From the NCBI GenBank assembly GCA_964420035.1, contig CAYQQR010000043.1:1-36195 (forward strand): a stretch of 36,195 nucleotides of DNA, read 5' to 3'. Numbering within the stretch: position 1 is the first letter of the stretch; every line of letters begins with the position of its first letter. The notes under the pieces were generated by a model. That model searched no databases. It had not been told where the DNA came from and saw only the letters and a list, made by a program, of their open reading frames with translations. The DNA is from CAYQQR01 sp964420035. Its GTDB lineage: Bacteria; Bacteroidota; Bacteroidia; Bacteroidales; SM23-62. The position numbers and the translations under genes were made by a program. This document shows, one piece after another, positions 16,481 through 25,860 of this stretch.

Positions 16481-18730
16481 ATGTCGACTTTTAAATTTCA
16501 GACATATTGTTATGCTTTAACAGGTTTAATCGAGTCTCTAAGCAAGGTTCCCGGCAGAATATATTTCTATTTCGTATTTATTTTCTCCCCTTTTATCGCC
16601 CATACGCAGGATGGGAAACCCAATATCATCCTTATCCTGATCGATGATCTGGGGTATGGAGAATTACCGGTCTACGGCAATACCTTCAATGAAACCCCGT
16701 ACATCGGTCAAATGGCCAGCGAGGGGATGACCTTTACGCATGCTTATTCCTCAGGGACTGTTTGTTCTCCCTCCAGGGCTTCCCTTCATACGGGACAATA
16801 TACCCCACGGCATGGAATATATGATTTTATCCCTGAGGAAAGCCCCATGTATCTGGATCCGGCTGAACATACGACCATCAATGAAGCACTGAGTGATGCA
16901 GGATATTATACCGGCCTGATCGGTAAGTGGCACCTGGATCCCGATTACGCGGGTGACAATCCGGGAGGACCGGATAAGCATGGTTTCGATATGGTTTTTT
17001 GTACGGAAACCAAATACATTGGCGGAGGTGACTACTTTTACCCTTACGATAAAATCTCCACCATAACGGAAGGAGAAGTCAATGAATTTTTGCCGGACCG
17101 GCTGTTTAATGAGGCAGATTCCTTCATCCGGAGACATAAGGAAGAACCATTTTTCCTCTCGTTACAATTGTTCAGTGTGCATATGACCCTGGAAGGTCCC
17201 GATACCCTGGTCGATAAATACAAAGCAAAATATGAGGACAAATATGGTGCCGGTTCGTCAGCGCATTTTGACGATGGTCAGCCGAGGGTACATGCAGGGG
17301 CTCCTGACAACCCCTACATGGCAGCCATGCTGGAACGGATCGATGCCGGGGTTGGAAATTTAATGAACACATTGGATGAATTAAATATGGATGAGGAAAC
17401 CCTGCTGATCCTGACTTCTGATAATGGCGGTGATGAATTTGTTGCAAACAACGGGGGATTGAGAGGGGCGAAAACCTGGTTGTACGAAGGCGGTATCAGG
17501 ATTCCCATGATCGTTCGATATCCGGGTAAGTGCCTGGCCGGTACCGAGAATGATACCCCCGTAAATTTCATAGATTTTTATCCGACCTTTATGGAGCTTG
17601 CCGGTGCCACCACGGATCAGGTCCTGGACGGTGTCAGTATGGTTCCTCTCTTCCAGAATAACAGCATTGAACGGGATGAAATGTATTGGTGGTATCCTAC
17701 CAGGATCCGGGCCTGGGATGACCGGAGGGGCAGTGTGATACGGAAAGGGGATTACAAGCTTATCTATTTTTACAGTCTGGGACCCGATCATTATGAGTTA
17801 TATAATCTCGTTGAGGATCCATCCGAAGAGAACAATTTGTATGATGCGGAACCGCTTATCGCAAATGAATTAAAGGAAAAGCTGAATACGTGGATGTCGG
17901 AGATGAAGTTCTGGGGACAAACCCCGCTACCGGAGACATTTGAAAATGCTTCCACGGTTCCCAGATGGTTTAATGCCCATCAAACTGCATCCTCACCAAG
18001 GATCGTAGAAAACCCGGATAAAACAGGAATTAATACCAGTGATTCGGTTATGTTGTGGATTAAAGACAAGAATGCAAAAGTATTTGCCGCAGCCATGTCT
18101 GACTTTAGTTACGGTATTAAATTCAACGGTAACAACACCTATATTCATTTGAAGATGTTGAAAGATAACACAGATCCATGTGTTCTGCAAGTTATCAGAA
18201 CCATGGATGGGGTTGTTGAGAACGGTAAATATGATGCCACGGATCCTATCAGGGTGCCCTGTCCTATACCCAATCAATGGGTGGATTATGTATTCGGGTT
18301 CACAGATACAGCAGCCACAAATCATAGCTGGTCGAGATTCTATTTTATGCCGGTGATGAATTCAACCGAGCCAATGGGCTGGACTCCCGATCCCCTGGAT
18401 GCCGATGTCAATGTTTATTTTGATGACATCATCATTGATTCGGTTTCAACATCCTACGGTTCGAATGCAACCACGGTATTTGTAGATAAAGAAGGGCATA
18501 TTTCCTGCATCCTGAATAATCCCGTGAGCAACGAGTTGATACTGGAAGACCTGGGTGATATAGAAGATGTCAGAATATACAGCATCAATGGAAGTCAGGT
18601 CAAACAAATAACCGACATAAATGAATCCGCATGCCGGATTCCGGTCTCCGATCTACCAGTGGGTGTTTACCTGGTAGCCTTCCGGTATGTCAATGGTAAA
18701 ATAGATGTATCTAAAATTATAAAGCGATGA
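16481..18730 (+). CDS. S1 sulfatase fused to a binding-like module and T9SS tail
   Basis: The 749-residue start is the ATG at 16481; a TTG two codons earlier is less likely. A long N-terminal segment contains the export helix (about residues 27-42, ending HTQD). The sulfatase domain (about 46-480) opens NIILILIDDLGYGE and has the activation motif Cys95-Ser-Pro-Ser-Arg99, GKWHLD and SDNGGDE. Residues about 485-640 are a separate module, from ETFENAS to NVYFDDIIID, almost the same as the stand-alone protein at 32163. The last 85 residues are a T9SS type A domain ending SKIIKR. This predicts a secreted, surface-associated sulfatase that carries its own substrate-targeting module. It is the second gene of the middle operon, ending 14 bases from the convergent sulfatase. 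Confidence 0.93.
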   Translation: MSTFKFQTYCYALTGLIESLSKVPGRIYFYFVFIFSPFIAHTQDGKPNIILILIDDLGYGELPVYGNTFNETPYIGQMASEGMTFTHAYSSGTVCSPSRASLHTGQYTPRHGIYDFIPEESPMYLDPAEHTTINEALSDAGYYTGLIGKWHLDPDYAGDNPGGPDKHGFDMVFCTETKYIGGGDYFYPYDKISTITEGEVNEFLPDRLFNEADSFIRRHKEEPFFLSLQLFSVHMTLEGPDTLVDKYKAKYEDKYGAGSSAHFDDGQPRVHAGAPDNPYMAAMLERIDAGVGNLMNTLDELNMDEETLLILTSDNGGDEFVANNGGLRGAKTWLYEGGIRIPMIVRYPGKCLAGTENDTPVNFIDFYPTFMELAGATTDQVLDGVSMVPLFQNNSIERDEMYWWYPTRIRAWDDRRGSVIRKGDYKLIYFYSLGPDHYELYNLVEDPSEENNLYDAEPLIANELKEKLNTWMSEMKFWGQTPLPETFENASTVPRWFNAHQTASSPRIVENPDKTGINTSDSVMLWIKDKNAKVFAAAMSDFSYGIKFNGNNTYIHLKMLKDNTDPCVLQVIRTMDGVVENGKYDATDPIRVPCPIPNQWVDYVFGFTDTAATNHSWSRFYFMPVMNSTEPMGWTPDPLDADVNVYFDDIIIDSVSTSYGSNATTVFVDKEGHISCILNNPVSNELILEDLGDIEDVRIYSINGSQVKQITDINESACRIPVSDLPVGVYLVAFRYVNGKIDVSKIIKR

Positions 18731-18744
18731 AATAGGAATGATTC

Positions 18745-20397
18745 TTATTTCTCGACTGGATTCCATTTTGCCTGAGAATAATCAGGCCATGGCAATACTT
18801 TGGTTTCCCAGGCCATACGCTCCCAATCATCAATAAACTGATCCCTGATATCCGGGAATTCCTGTGACAGGTCGTTACTTTCTGTTCTGTCCTGTTCCAT
18901 ATCATAAAGCTCCCATTGCTCCCTTACTTTGGGATTGACCGAAACCAATTTCCACTTTCCCTTTCTAAATGCACCATGGCCTTCATGTTCCCAAAAGACC
19001 ATATCATGCTCCTTACCATTTTTGCCGCGTAAGTTGTCAACCAGACTCAGTCCTCTGAGCTCCTTAATAGGAGTCCCATTGACTTCTTCAGGGTAAGAGG
19101 CATCACCAAGCTCGATACAGGTAGCCATAATGTCGATCACATGGGCAATCCGGTCATCAATGTGTCCGGGATTCTTGATACCATCCGGCCAATGTACGAT
19201 CAAAGGTGTGGCGATACCTCCTTCATGGGTATAGCGTTTATTCTTCCTGAATGGAGCATTGCTGGTTATACTCCATATCCTGCCCTGGCTGGCACCAGCT
19301 CTGCCTGATACGGTTCTCCACTCATCATAGTTCCATTTTGTGTTCTTACCCCATTGAAAACCATGGTTTTTACCCATAGGTTCCGCAGAACAGCCGTTAT
19401 CTGAAAAGAAAAATATTACCGTATTATCCAAAATATCCTTTTCATCCAAAAGATGGATAACCCGGCCAATATTACGATCCATAATTTCTATCTGAGCCGC
19501 GTAAATGGCTCTGCGAAAAATGAGATCTTCTTTGGCGGAATCAGAATGTGAATCCCACACGGGAGCCACCTGGTCGGGGAGATCCCAATTTGGCTGGATG
19601 ATCCCCATTTTTTTCATTCGCTGATATTTTTCCTGTCTTAGTTCCTCATATCCCATGCCATAAACATCAAGATATTTGTCAATGAATTCATCATGGGCCT
19701 CCAATGGCCAATGGGGCGCATTATACGCTATATATTGAAAAAAGGGTTGTTGCTTTTCAAGTGCTTCTTCAATATATTCCAATGCTTTATTGGTGAAAAC
19801 ATCTGTCGTATACCATTCCTTGCCTTGTTCTGCAAAACGCTCAGGATGATCGGTCGATGCAATAACAATCCTTCCGTTTTCATAGACTTCACAATCTTCC
19901 AATACCTTGAAGTAACTGTCCACCCAGTGATGAATACCGAAAAAACGTTTAAATCCTCTGTTCTCAGGCCATGATTTTCTTAAGGCACCAGAATGCCATT
20001 TCCCTGACATGGCTGTGAAGTAACCTGCTTCGGATAATACTTCCGGTATGGTAACACATGAATCGTTCAGATAACCAGTGTATCCCGAACCGTAATTGGC
20101 ATGGGTCATATGACCAACACCAGCTTCATGCGGATACAAGCCCGTTATTAATGATGCCCGGGTGGGACAACATCTGGCTGTATTGTAAAATTGAGTGAAG
20201 CGAATACCGTTATAGGCCAAACGATCAAGATTCGGTGTATGTATTTCTCCGCCAAAGCATCCCGGATCGGAATATCCCATATCATCCGCCATGATCAATA
20301 CAATATTCGGCCTGGAGCCGGAAGTCCCTTCCTGACAACCACTACACAAGCAGGCGGCCGGAATTGTAATCAGGACAGTTCTTCTTAAGAGTTTCAT
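18745..20397 (-). CDS. S1-family sulfatase, lipoprotein, last gene of right operon
   Basis: A 550-residue sulfatase with a lipoprotein-like signal (CLCSGC, Cys21) predicting membrane anchoring. NIVLIMADDMGYSD gives Asp38 and Asp39. The activation motif is Cys76-Cys-Pro-Thr-Arg80, with Thr at the position usually filled by Ser; maturases accept C-x-P-x-R, so activity is still expected. GKWHSG and FSDNGC follow. The whole protein closely parallels the left-operon sulfatase at 7938 (ETPNLDRLA/HTPNLDRLA, QFYNT-x-RCCP, YNAPHWPL), so the two probably share a subfamily, arylsulfatase-like S1_4 being my best guess. It removes sulfate esters, most likely in the periplasm or at the membrane face. It is 17 bases after the LamG/propeller gene. 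Confidence 0.93.
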   Translation of the reverse strand: MKLLRRTVLITIPAACLCSGCQEGTSGSRPNIVLIMADDMGYSDPGCFGGEIHTPNLDRLAYNGIRFTQFYNTARCCPTRASLITGLYPHEAGVGHMTHANYGSGYTGYLNDSCVTIPEVLSEAGYFTAMSGKWHSGALRKSWPENRGFKRFFGIHHWVDSYFKVLEDCEVYENGRIVIASTDHPERFAEQGKEWYTTDVFTNKALEYIEEALEKQQPFFQYIAYNAPHWPLEAHDEFIDKYLDVYGMGYEELRQEKYQRMKKMGIIQPNWDLPDQVAPVWDSHSDSAKEDLIFRRAIYAAQIEIMDRNIGRVIHLLDEKDILDNTVIFFFSDNGCSAEPMGKNHGFQWGKNTKWNYDEWRTVSGRAGASQGRIWSITSNAPFRKNKRYTHEGGIATPLIVHWPDGIKNPGHIDDRIAHVIDIMATCIELGDASYPEEVNGTPIKELRGLSLVDNLRGKNGKEHDMVFWEHEGHGAFRKGKWKLVSVNPKVREQWELYDMEQDRTESNDLSQEFPDIRDQFIDDWERMAWETKVLPWPDYSQAKWNPVEK

Positions 20398-20414
20398 GTT
20401 TTATAGGTTTTATT

Positions 20415-23400
20415 TTAGTTCCCTACTGCATAACCAACTCTCGAACCGGTCTCAGGATGGTTATAATACTGATAGGGTTCGTTCACATCCTCAATAGCGT
20501 GAAAGTTCTCATAATACATGTAATAATGATTCCGGTATTTGAACATTTCACCCTGCCAGATAGCCCCGTTATCCGGGTCAATTTCATTACCCCGTTCAAA
20601 ATAGGGTCTGATCCTGTTCAAATTATCGTGACTTTCTATCCAGGGACCCTGGTAGGGTTCCAGTGCGGTAAATAATTCGAATCGATCGGGCCAGTCCCGG
20701 ACCAGCCTGACACTGTGCCCATTTACATTCATGTACCAGATGCCATTATCGAACATCACTCTTTCACCATACAAATTATCATTATCATCCTTGTGTACAG
20801 CCGGTTTTGCCGGATATTCGGGATGCTTTTCAAGAGAACGATTTTTAAGAAAAAATCCTGAGACCATATTGTAGCGTTTTTCACTGATCTTCAGATTGAT
20901 CTCACGTGTTCTCTTAAACCTGTGATGAAATAACAAGACAATGAACCTGTCGGTTGCCGGATCTCTGAGAAGTGTTATCTCAGGGGTTGCATTGATACCA
21001 TGAAAAGTTCCATAACATGAATCCGGATCCATTCTTGACCAATCCATCAGAAAGGGTTCTTCCTTAATCCACTCTGATTTATACACGTCAAATATCCCCA
21101 AGACCAGTCGTCTGAATTTTACCGAACGTGGGTTGCTGTTCCTGAATTCCCGGCATACCAGTAAGATTTTCCCATTCATGTAAACGCATCCTTCGTCATT
21201 CAGCTGAAAACGTTTGTCACGCGGAGGGTCATCATTACATCCTCCTTTATTGGTGTCCCTATGTCCTTTGAGTAACATTATTTTTCCGTCTTTTCCCTGG
21301 CTCCCGGTAAGATCCTTGAAATGGATACCGTCGAATTCATTTTTTGTACAATGAAGTACACCAATATGTGCATTACCGTGTATTCCATCCACGTCGGGGT
21401 TTCCTCTCATGAAATAGTATACGTGTTGATTGACCGTTACCAAAGCCGAATTTGCAGCATCTTCCGATCGCCAGTCGTATGAAGGATTTGGTCGTACGGT
21501 ATTTTTATCCGGTCCGAATATATTTCCGGGAGGTTCGGGAATTTTGTAATCCCGAAGCCAGAGTAAACTGCCGTACCGCTTTTTCCAGCGGAAAGCACTT
21601 ACAGTTATCCGGGAAATTGACAAACGATCATCTTTTATCAAACGCACTTCAATTTTCCTTGATCGATCAACAGGGGGGGTAAGAGCAGAAAAATGTACAT
21701 CATCGAAATAGGCACAGACATCCATGGTGATGAGTCCGGCAAAACCACTGTCCATATTCGTTTCATCGAACATGGAAATGATATTTCTGTTGTCTATAAA
21801 TCCGCGCAGTATGCCATCTACGGAACTCAAGGTGAGTTGATAAATGGTTTTGATGCACAGTTCAAAATCGATTTGGAGGATCTTTTTCCGGACTATTTCC
21901 CCAGCTATTATACTCGCCAGGCGAATTTTGTTGGTGCTGTAGTTCAGGGTGAGGGTATGCCCTGTAAATGAGTTTGAACCGATCTCCGGAGATTGTACAA
22001 ATATTCCTGCCCATCCATCCTGAATGGAATCGACCGCAATGCTTGCTTCAAATGAAGCATTCATCCCAGATGCGTCCGGGTGGTATAATTTATGGAATCC
22101 TGACTTGCCGGTTTGCTTGATGCAAGTTGCTTCCTGCGGCACATCCCAGGGCTTGCTCGCGTAACACCAGTCTTCCTGGTTGGTGCCGGCGGTCCAATGA
22201 AACAGGGGACCACGGTGCATGTCATCGAAGCTTGTCATCAGGTCCAGGGCTGCCGATTCTGTTTCCCATATGCCACGTGGGCAGATCTGTCCCCAGGTTT
22301 TGTATTCATTAGACAGGCACACATCATCCACGGCACCTGAAAACGGCTGAAGATCACTTCCTCCTATCCATAACTCTTCTGCAAAATGAGTGATAAAACT
22401 CACTATTGATGCGGTTTGTATTCCATTTATATAGAGTAAGAATTTTGTGGAATCCCCATATGGCTTCCAGCTGAGTGCGATATGACCTAAAGCGTCATCA
22501 GGTACGGTAATATTTTTTATTGTGAGCGAGTCGCTTGTATGCCTCTCTGACTGCAGACACAATTTGATGCAGCTTTGACCGGTGAAAACTTTAATATTCG
22601 ATTCCTTACCCCGGAACATGATCAAAGGTGTTTCCCGCTTTGCGGTTCCCAGGTACCAGATTTCAAGGGTACCTTGGCTTAATTCTTCCGGGACGCGGTA
22701 CATTAAACCCCTTGTTGAAGACTGAAAATTCAAGGCTCCCCGGAATGCACCGGGTACAAATTCTGCATCCGTATTATCGGTCGCTTTTTGTCCCTGAATG
22801 GAACGAATATGGCCATCGAATCTGAGGTTCATGATGGCAGCAGGGTTGACAGGGTGGGGTATAGGCTGGTTGCCATGGTAAAAATTCCAAACCAACCTGT
22901 CGGGGTCTATCGTTTCCCTGGTTTGCGAAAATGACTTTGGAAGTCCGGAGATATATAGCTGGCTTAATTCTTCCTGGCTTACCGCATAGCTGAAGAAAGT
23001 CACTTCATCTATTTTGCCTTTGAAACATTGAAACGGCATGGTAGATCTGCCGATAAATAAATCAGCAGGGCAAGGATGGTTAGGCCATATAAAATCCTTG
23101 TGTTCCTCAATGATCTGACCGTTACGTATAAAGGATAAGGTTTTTTCTGACTTATTGTATTGAATTCCTACTTCCTGCCAAATGTTTTTATTCACCAAAG
23201 TGGCGGAAGAATGGATTATTGCGGGAGTATGACGATCATCAATATAGCCTAACGACAGTCCCCCCATGTCGTTCATTTCGAATTTATATCCTCCGCCCGT
23301 ATCGTAATTATGAAATAATCCGGATTGTTTGATGGTATCGGGCTTAATCCATAGCAACAGGGCAAATTCATCAAATTCATTCAACAACTCATGGTTTTGC

Positions 23401-23750
23401 ACCTGCAACCATTGTTTTCCATTCAGTTTGATGCATCCACCCCGTTTTCCGGAGCTCCTGAAAGCAGCGGTCAGGCCGCTTGCATCCCGGTTCCAGTCAT
23501 GACCTGTCATGAATGCGTTCAGGTTATTACCGGACCAATCGTAACATTGATAACCGCTTCCTTCTTCCATGGGCCAGTATGCAATAAGATTTTGGTCATT
23601 GTAAATCGGCTCCGTATGCAAAAACCGGTTGCTGAGATCCCTGGTAACAATGAAAGTGGTATCAGGCTCAGTAGAATACTCAGACTTTCCCTTTAAAATC
23701 AAATGCGGAAAAAAAATCAGACAAAAACAAATAAATAATATGAATTTCAT
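20415..23750 (-). CDS. Large LamG/propeller protein, putative glycan-active enzyme
   Basis: A 1111-residue exported protein (signal peptide about 1-25). Residues about 55-270 and 340-480 are two concanavalin-like LamG domains (YWPMEEGSGY opening; GKIDEVTFFSYAVSQEEL and GAVDDVCLSN closings). Residues about 510-700 form a third jelly-roll, resembling DUF1080-type domains. Residues 735-1111 look like a beta-propeller whose last blade, GAIWQGEMFKYRNHYYMYYE at about 1060-1080 and then SRVGYA, matches the last blade of the two T9SS propeller proteins. The N-terminal domains likely bind polysaccharide; the C-terminal one may be catalytic. There is no T9SS tail, so it ends at the propeller. It lies 31 bases after DUF1680 and 17 before a sulfatase in the SusCD operon. 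I cannot place it in a named glycosidase family. Confidence 0.8.
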   Translation of the reverse strand: MKFILFICFCLIFFPHLILKGKSEYSTEPDTTFIVTRDLSNRFLHTEPIYNDQNLIAYWPMEEGSGYQCYDWSGNNLNAFMTGHDWNRDASGLTAAFRSSGKRGGCIKLNGKQWLQVQNHELLNEFDEFALLLWIKPDTIKQSGLFHNYDTGGGYKFEMNDMGGLSLGYIDDRHTPAIIHSSATLVNKNIWQEVGIQYNKSEKTLSFIRNGQIIEEHKDFIWPNHPCPADLFIGRSTMPFQCFKGKIDEVTFFSYAVSQEELSQLYISGLPKSFSQTRETIDPDRLVWNFYHGNQPIPHPVNPAAIMNLRFDGHIRSIQGQKATDNTDAEFVPGAFRGALNFQSSTRGLMYRVPEELSQGTLEIWYLGTAKRETPLIMFRGKESNIKVFTGQSCIKLCLQSERHTSDSLTIKNITVPDDALGHIALSWKPYGDSTKFLLYINGIQTASIVSFITHFAEELWIGGSDLQPFSGAVDDVCLSNEYKTWGQICPRGIWETESAALDLMTSFDDMHRGPLFHWTAGTNQEDWCYASKPWDVPQEATCIKQTGKSGFHKLYHPDASGMNASFEASIAVDSIQDGWAGIFVQSPEIGSNSFTGHTLTLNYSTNKIRLASIIAGEIVRKKILQIDFELCIKTIYQLTLSSVDGILRGFIDNRNIISMFDETNMDSGFAGLITMDVCAYFDDVHFSALTPPVDRSRKIEVRLIKDDRLSISRITVSAFRWKKRYGSLLWLRDYKIPEPPGNIFGPDKNTVRPNPSYDWRSEDAANSALVTVNQHVYYFMRGNPDVDGIHGNAHIGVLHCTKNEFDGIHFKDLTGSQGKDGKIMLLKGHRDTNKGGCNDDPPRDKRFQLNDEGCVYMNGKILLVCREFRNSNPRSVKFRRLVLGIFDVYKSEWIKEEPFLMDWSRMDPDSCYGTFHGINATPEITLLRDPATDRFIVLLFHHRFKRTREINLKISEKRYNMVSGFFLKNRSLEKHPEYPAKPAVHKDDNDNLYGERVMFDNGIWYMNVNGHSVRLVRDWPDRFELFTALEPYQGPWIESHDNLNRIRPYFERGNEIDPDNGAIWQGEMFKYRNHYYMYYENFHAIEDVNEPYQYYNHPETGSRVGYAVGN

Positions 23751-23781
23751 TGCATTCAGATCAAAACCCTGTATGGTAATC

Positions 23782-25836
23782 TTATTTCATTATCGAATAA
23801 TCTCCGATCAGCGGAAACTCTGCAATCCTCAGGGTTGAGCATCCATAAGGAATAAGGGTAACTATTTCCTCCTCGGCTGCGGTCACCTGCCCATGCTGAA
23901 TGGAATAGGGCAGGGGACCCGCTGATTCGTTATATAAAGTCCACAGGGGCATTTTTTTGGCAGGAGCCTTGATTGCAATGGGTGCATTCTCAAGATTCCA
24001 TGGAAACTCTGAGATCTCTTCTTTCCAGATGATCTCGTATGCATCATTCAGCTGTTCCTCAGGGATGTCTATCAATCCATAATTCCATGGATCAGTTGGA
24101 GTCACTTCATAATAATAATCCCCATAATGTTCCGTGAAATGATCGTTCGTTTTCTTTTCCCATTTTTCTTCGATTCTTAGAACGAAGGAAAGGGGACCCC
24201 TTTCGATCGAAACGGAACGTTCATGCCAAGCTTTGCGTTTGATCTCAACGGGTAATTCGAGATCAATGACATCCCCGTTTTTCCATGCTCTCTCCATTTT
24301 CACCATTTGATTCCCTTTGTGCTGATCTGTGATTTCATCGTTGATCCTGATTTCTGCCTGTTTACACCATCCTGGAATTCTCAATTCCAATGGGAATTTT
24401 GCAGATTCCTGGTCTGGTATTTCTACGATAAACCGGATGTGATCCTCAAAAGGATAGTGGGTTTCTTCTCTGATTTTAACTTCAATATCGCCCTTTACTT
24501 TGGCCGTTACAGATGAAGGAGCATAGACCAAAGCAGCCAGGCCGCCTTCGGGTGTTGCGTACCATAGGTTTTGTGTAAAATACGGCCATCCCTGGTGCAT
24601 GTTGGCAGTACAACAGGGGTATCCGGTTAGTAATCCAAAGCACACATCGGTTCCACTGTGATTGACACTGAAATTCCTGTAGTGTTTGGTAATCATCACC
24701 TGATTGGCCTGCTGGAAATATTGTCTGTTCATAAAATCATCGGTAATTTGTGTAGGTAGTGCATTGTATGCCACCTTTTCCAGGTGATCGGCAAATTGCA
24801 CTTCTCCGGTAATGGCCAATATATTTTCCAGACTGAACATCAGTTCGACAACGGAACATAACTCAACCCCATGGGTAGGATCCGAATTCCTCAGGGCTTC
24901 GTCGCCGCCGAAAAGTCCCTGGGGCTGCCCTGAAAATTTCCGGATATCCCATAAAACTTTCTTAATGCTTTCAATGTATATCTTATCCGGATGATGCTGG
25001 TAGTATATGGCAGGCTCTTTTATCCCTTGGACGAGGTTTACGGCATGAATGTTCTGAAGGGTGGGAATCATATCGGTCTTCGTGAACTTATGGGTGTAGT
25101 TAAAAGTCTGTGTGTGCAAGATTTCTGCAAGATCCAGCAGGAACTCGTCTCCGGTGATATTATAAAGCCAGTATACGATCATCAGATTATCCCCTCCCCT
25201 GTACTTTGCCCAAAAGGTCCAATTATCAAGCGGCTTTTCCGGCAAGGTTTCCAATTGATATTTGAAATAGTTGGTCATGAGTTCTATAACCTTTTCGTCC
25301 CCGGTAGCAGAATAATACTGCTTCAGTATTTTAAGTACCACCATTCTCGGCCACCAGTCTGCTGCATTATTTCTTTGCACACCGGGTAGATTTTCGTAGT
25401 CCGTATCCGGACCAAAGTAACCGTTCGGTTTCTGACTGTTCAGCATCCACTCGATCCATGGGGTGGTCTTGTCAATTAATTCCTGATCATCCAGGGTATA
25501 AGCCAGAGTAATCAGCCCATTGATCCAATACGGACCTCTTTCCCACTGGTCGCCATCTCCCCCCAACCAGCCATTGTCCTCACCCATGACCAGGGGATAA
25601 AGTTCATCCAAATGACCTGTAGACCCCGTTTTCTGTCGAAGAAGCATTTCCTTCAACCATCCACCGGGTTTTATAGAACCCAGGGGTAATTCAATATATG
25701 GATTTTGGCGAAGTGGTTTACGGTTGATCTGATATACAGGCTGATAAGTATCTTTTTTCTCTTCAGCACTTCTGTCACAATGTATCAAAAGAATTGAATT
25801 GATGAACAATACAACAAAATAGATGGAATTCTTCAT
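23782..25836 (-). CDS. DUF1680 (GH127-like) glycosidase, right copy
   Basis: A 684-residue close paralogue of the protein at 3974-6031, collinear over its whole length and identical over long stretches such as GGDGDQWERGPYW. The N-terminus is a signal ending LLIHC, so a lipoprotein is likely. The zinc/nucleophile motif is complete: Glu325-Leu-Cys327 and Cys408-Cys409 in GYPCC, matching the Glu-x-Cys plus Cys-Cys set of characterised GH127 beta-L-arabinofuranosidase. It therefore has the orthodox metal site, unlike the left copy with Asp325. It would remove a terminal furanose or anhydro-sugar from oligosaccharides produced upstream. It lies 24 bases after the sulfatase and 31 before the LamG/propeller gene in the SusCD operon. 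Confidence 0.94.
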   Translation of the reverse strand: MKNSIYFVVLFINSILLIHCDRSAEEKKDTYQPVYQINRKPLRQNPYIELPLGSIKPGGWLKEMLLRQKTGSTGHLDELYPLVMGEDNGWLGGDGDQWERGPYWINGLITLAYTLDDQELIDKTTPWIEWMLNSQKPNGYFGPDTDYENLPGVQRNNAADWWPRMVVLKILKQYYSATGDEKVIELMTNYFKYQLETLPEKPLDNWTFWAKYRGGDNLMIVYWLYNITGDEFLLDLAEILHTQTFNYTHKFTKTDMIPTLQNIHAVNLVQGIKEPAIYYQHHPDKIYIESIKKVLWDIRKFSGQPQGLFGGDEALRNSDPTHGVELCSVVELMFSLENILAITGEVQFADHLEKVAYNALPTQITDDFMNRQYFQQANQVMITKHYRNFSVNHSGTDVCFGLLTGYPCCTANMHQGWPYFTQNLWYATPEGGLAALVYAPSSVTAKVKGDIEVKIREETHYPFEDHIRFIVEIPDQESAKFPLELRIPGWCKQAEIRINDEITDQHKGNQMVKMERAWKNGDVIDLELPVEIKRKAWHERSVSIERGPLSFVLRIEEKWEKKTNDHFTEHYGDYYYEVTPTDPWNYGLIDIPEEQLNDAYEIIWKEEISEFPWNLENAPIAIKAPAKKMPLWTLYNESAGPLPYSIQHGQVTAAEEEIVTLIPYGCSTLRIAEFPLIGDYSIMK

Positions 25837-25860
25837 GATAAATAAATTACTGGTTCATAA

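Noticed and set aside
18731..18744. Shared terminator between the convergent sulfatase genes
   Set aside because: The 14-base gap has no inverted repeat or T-run long enough to call.
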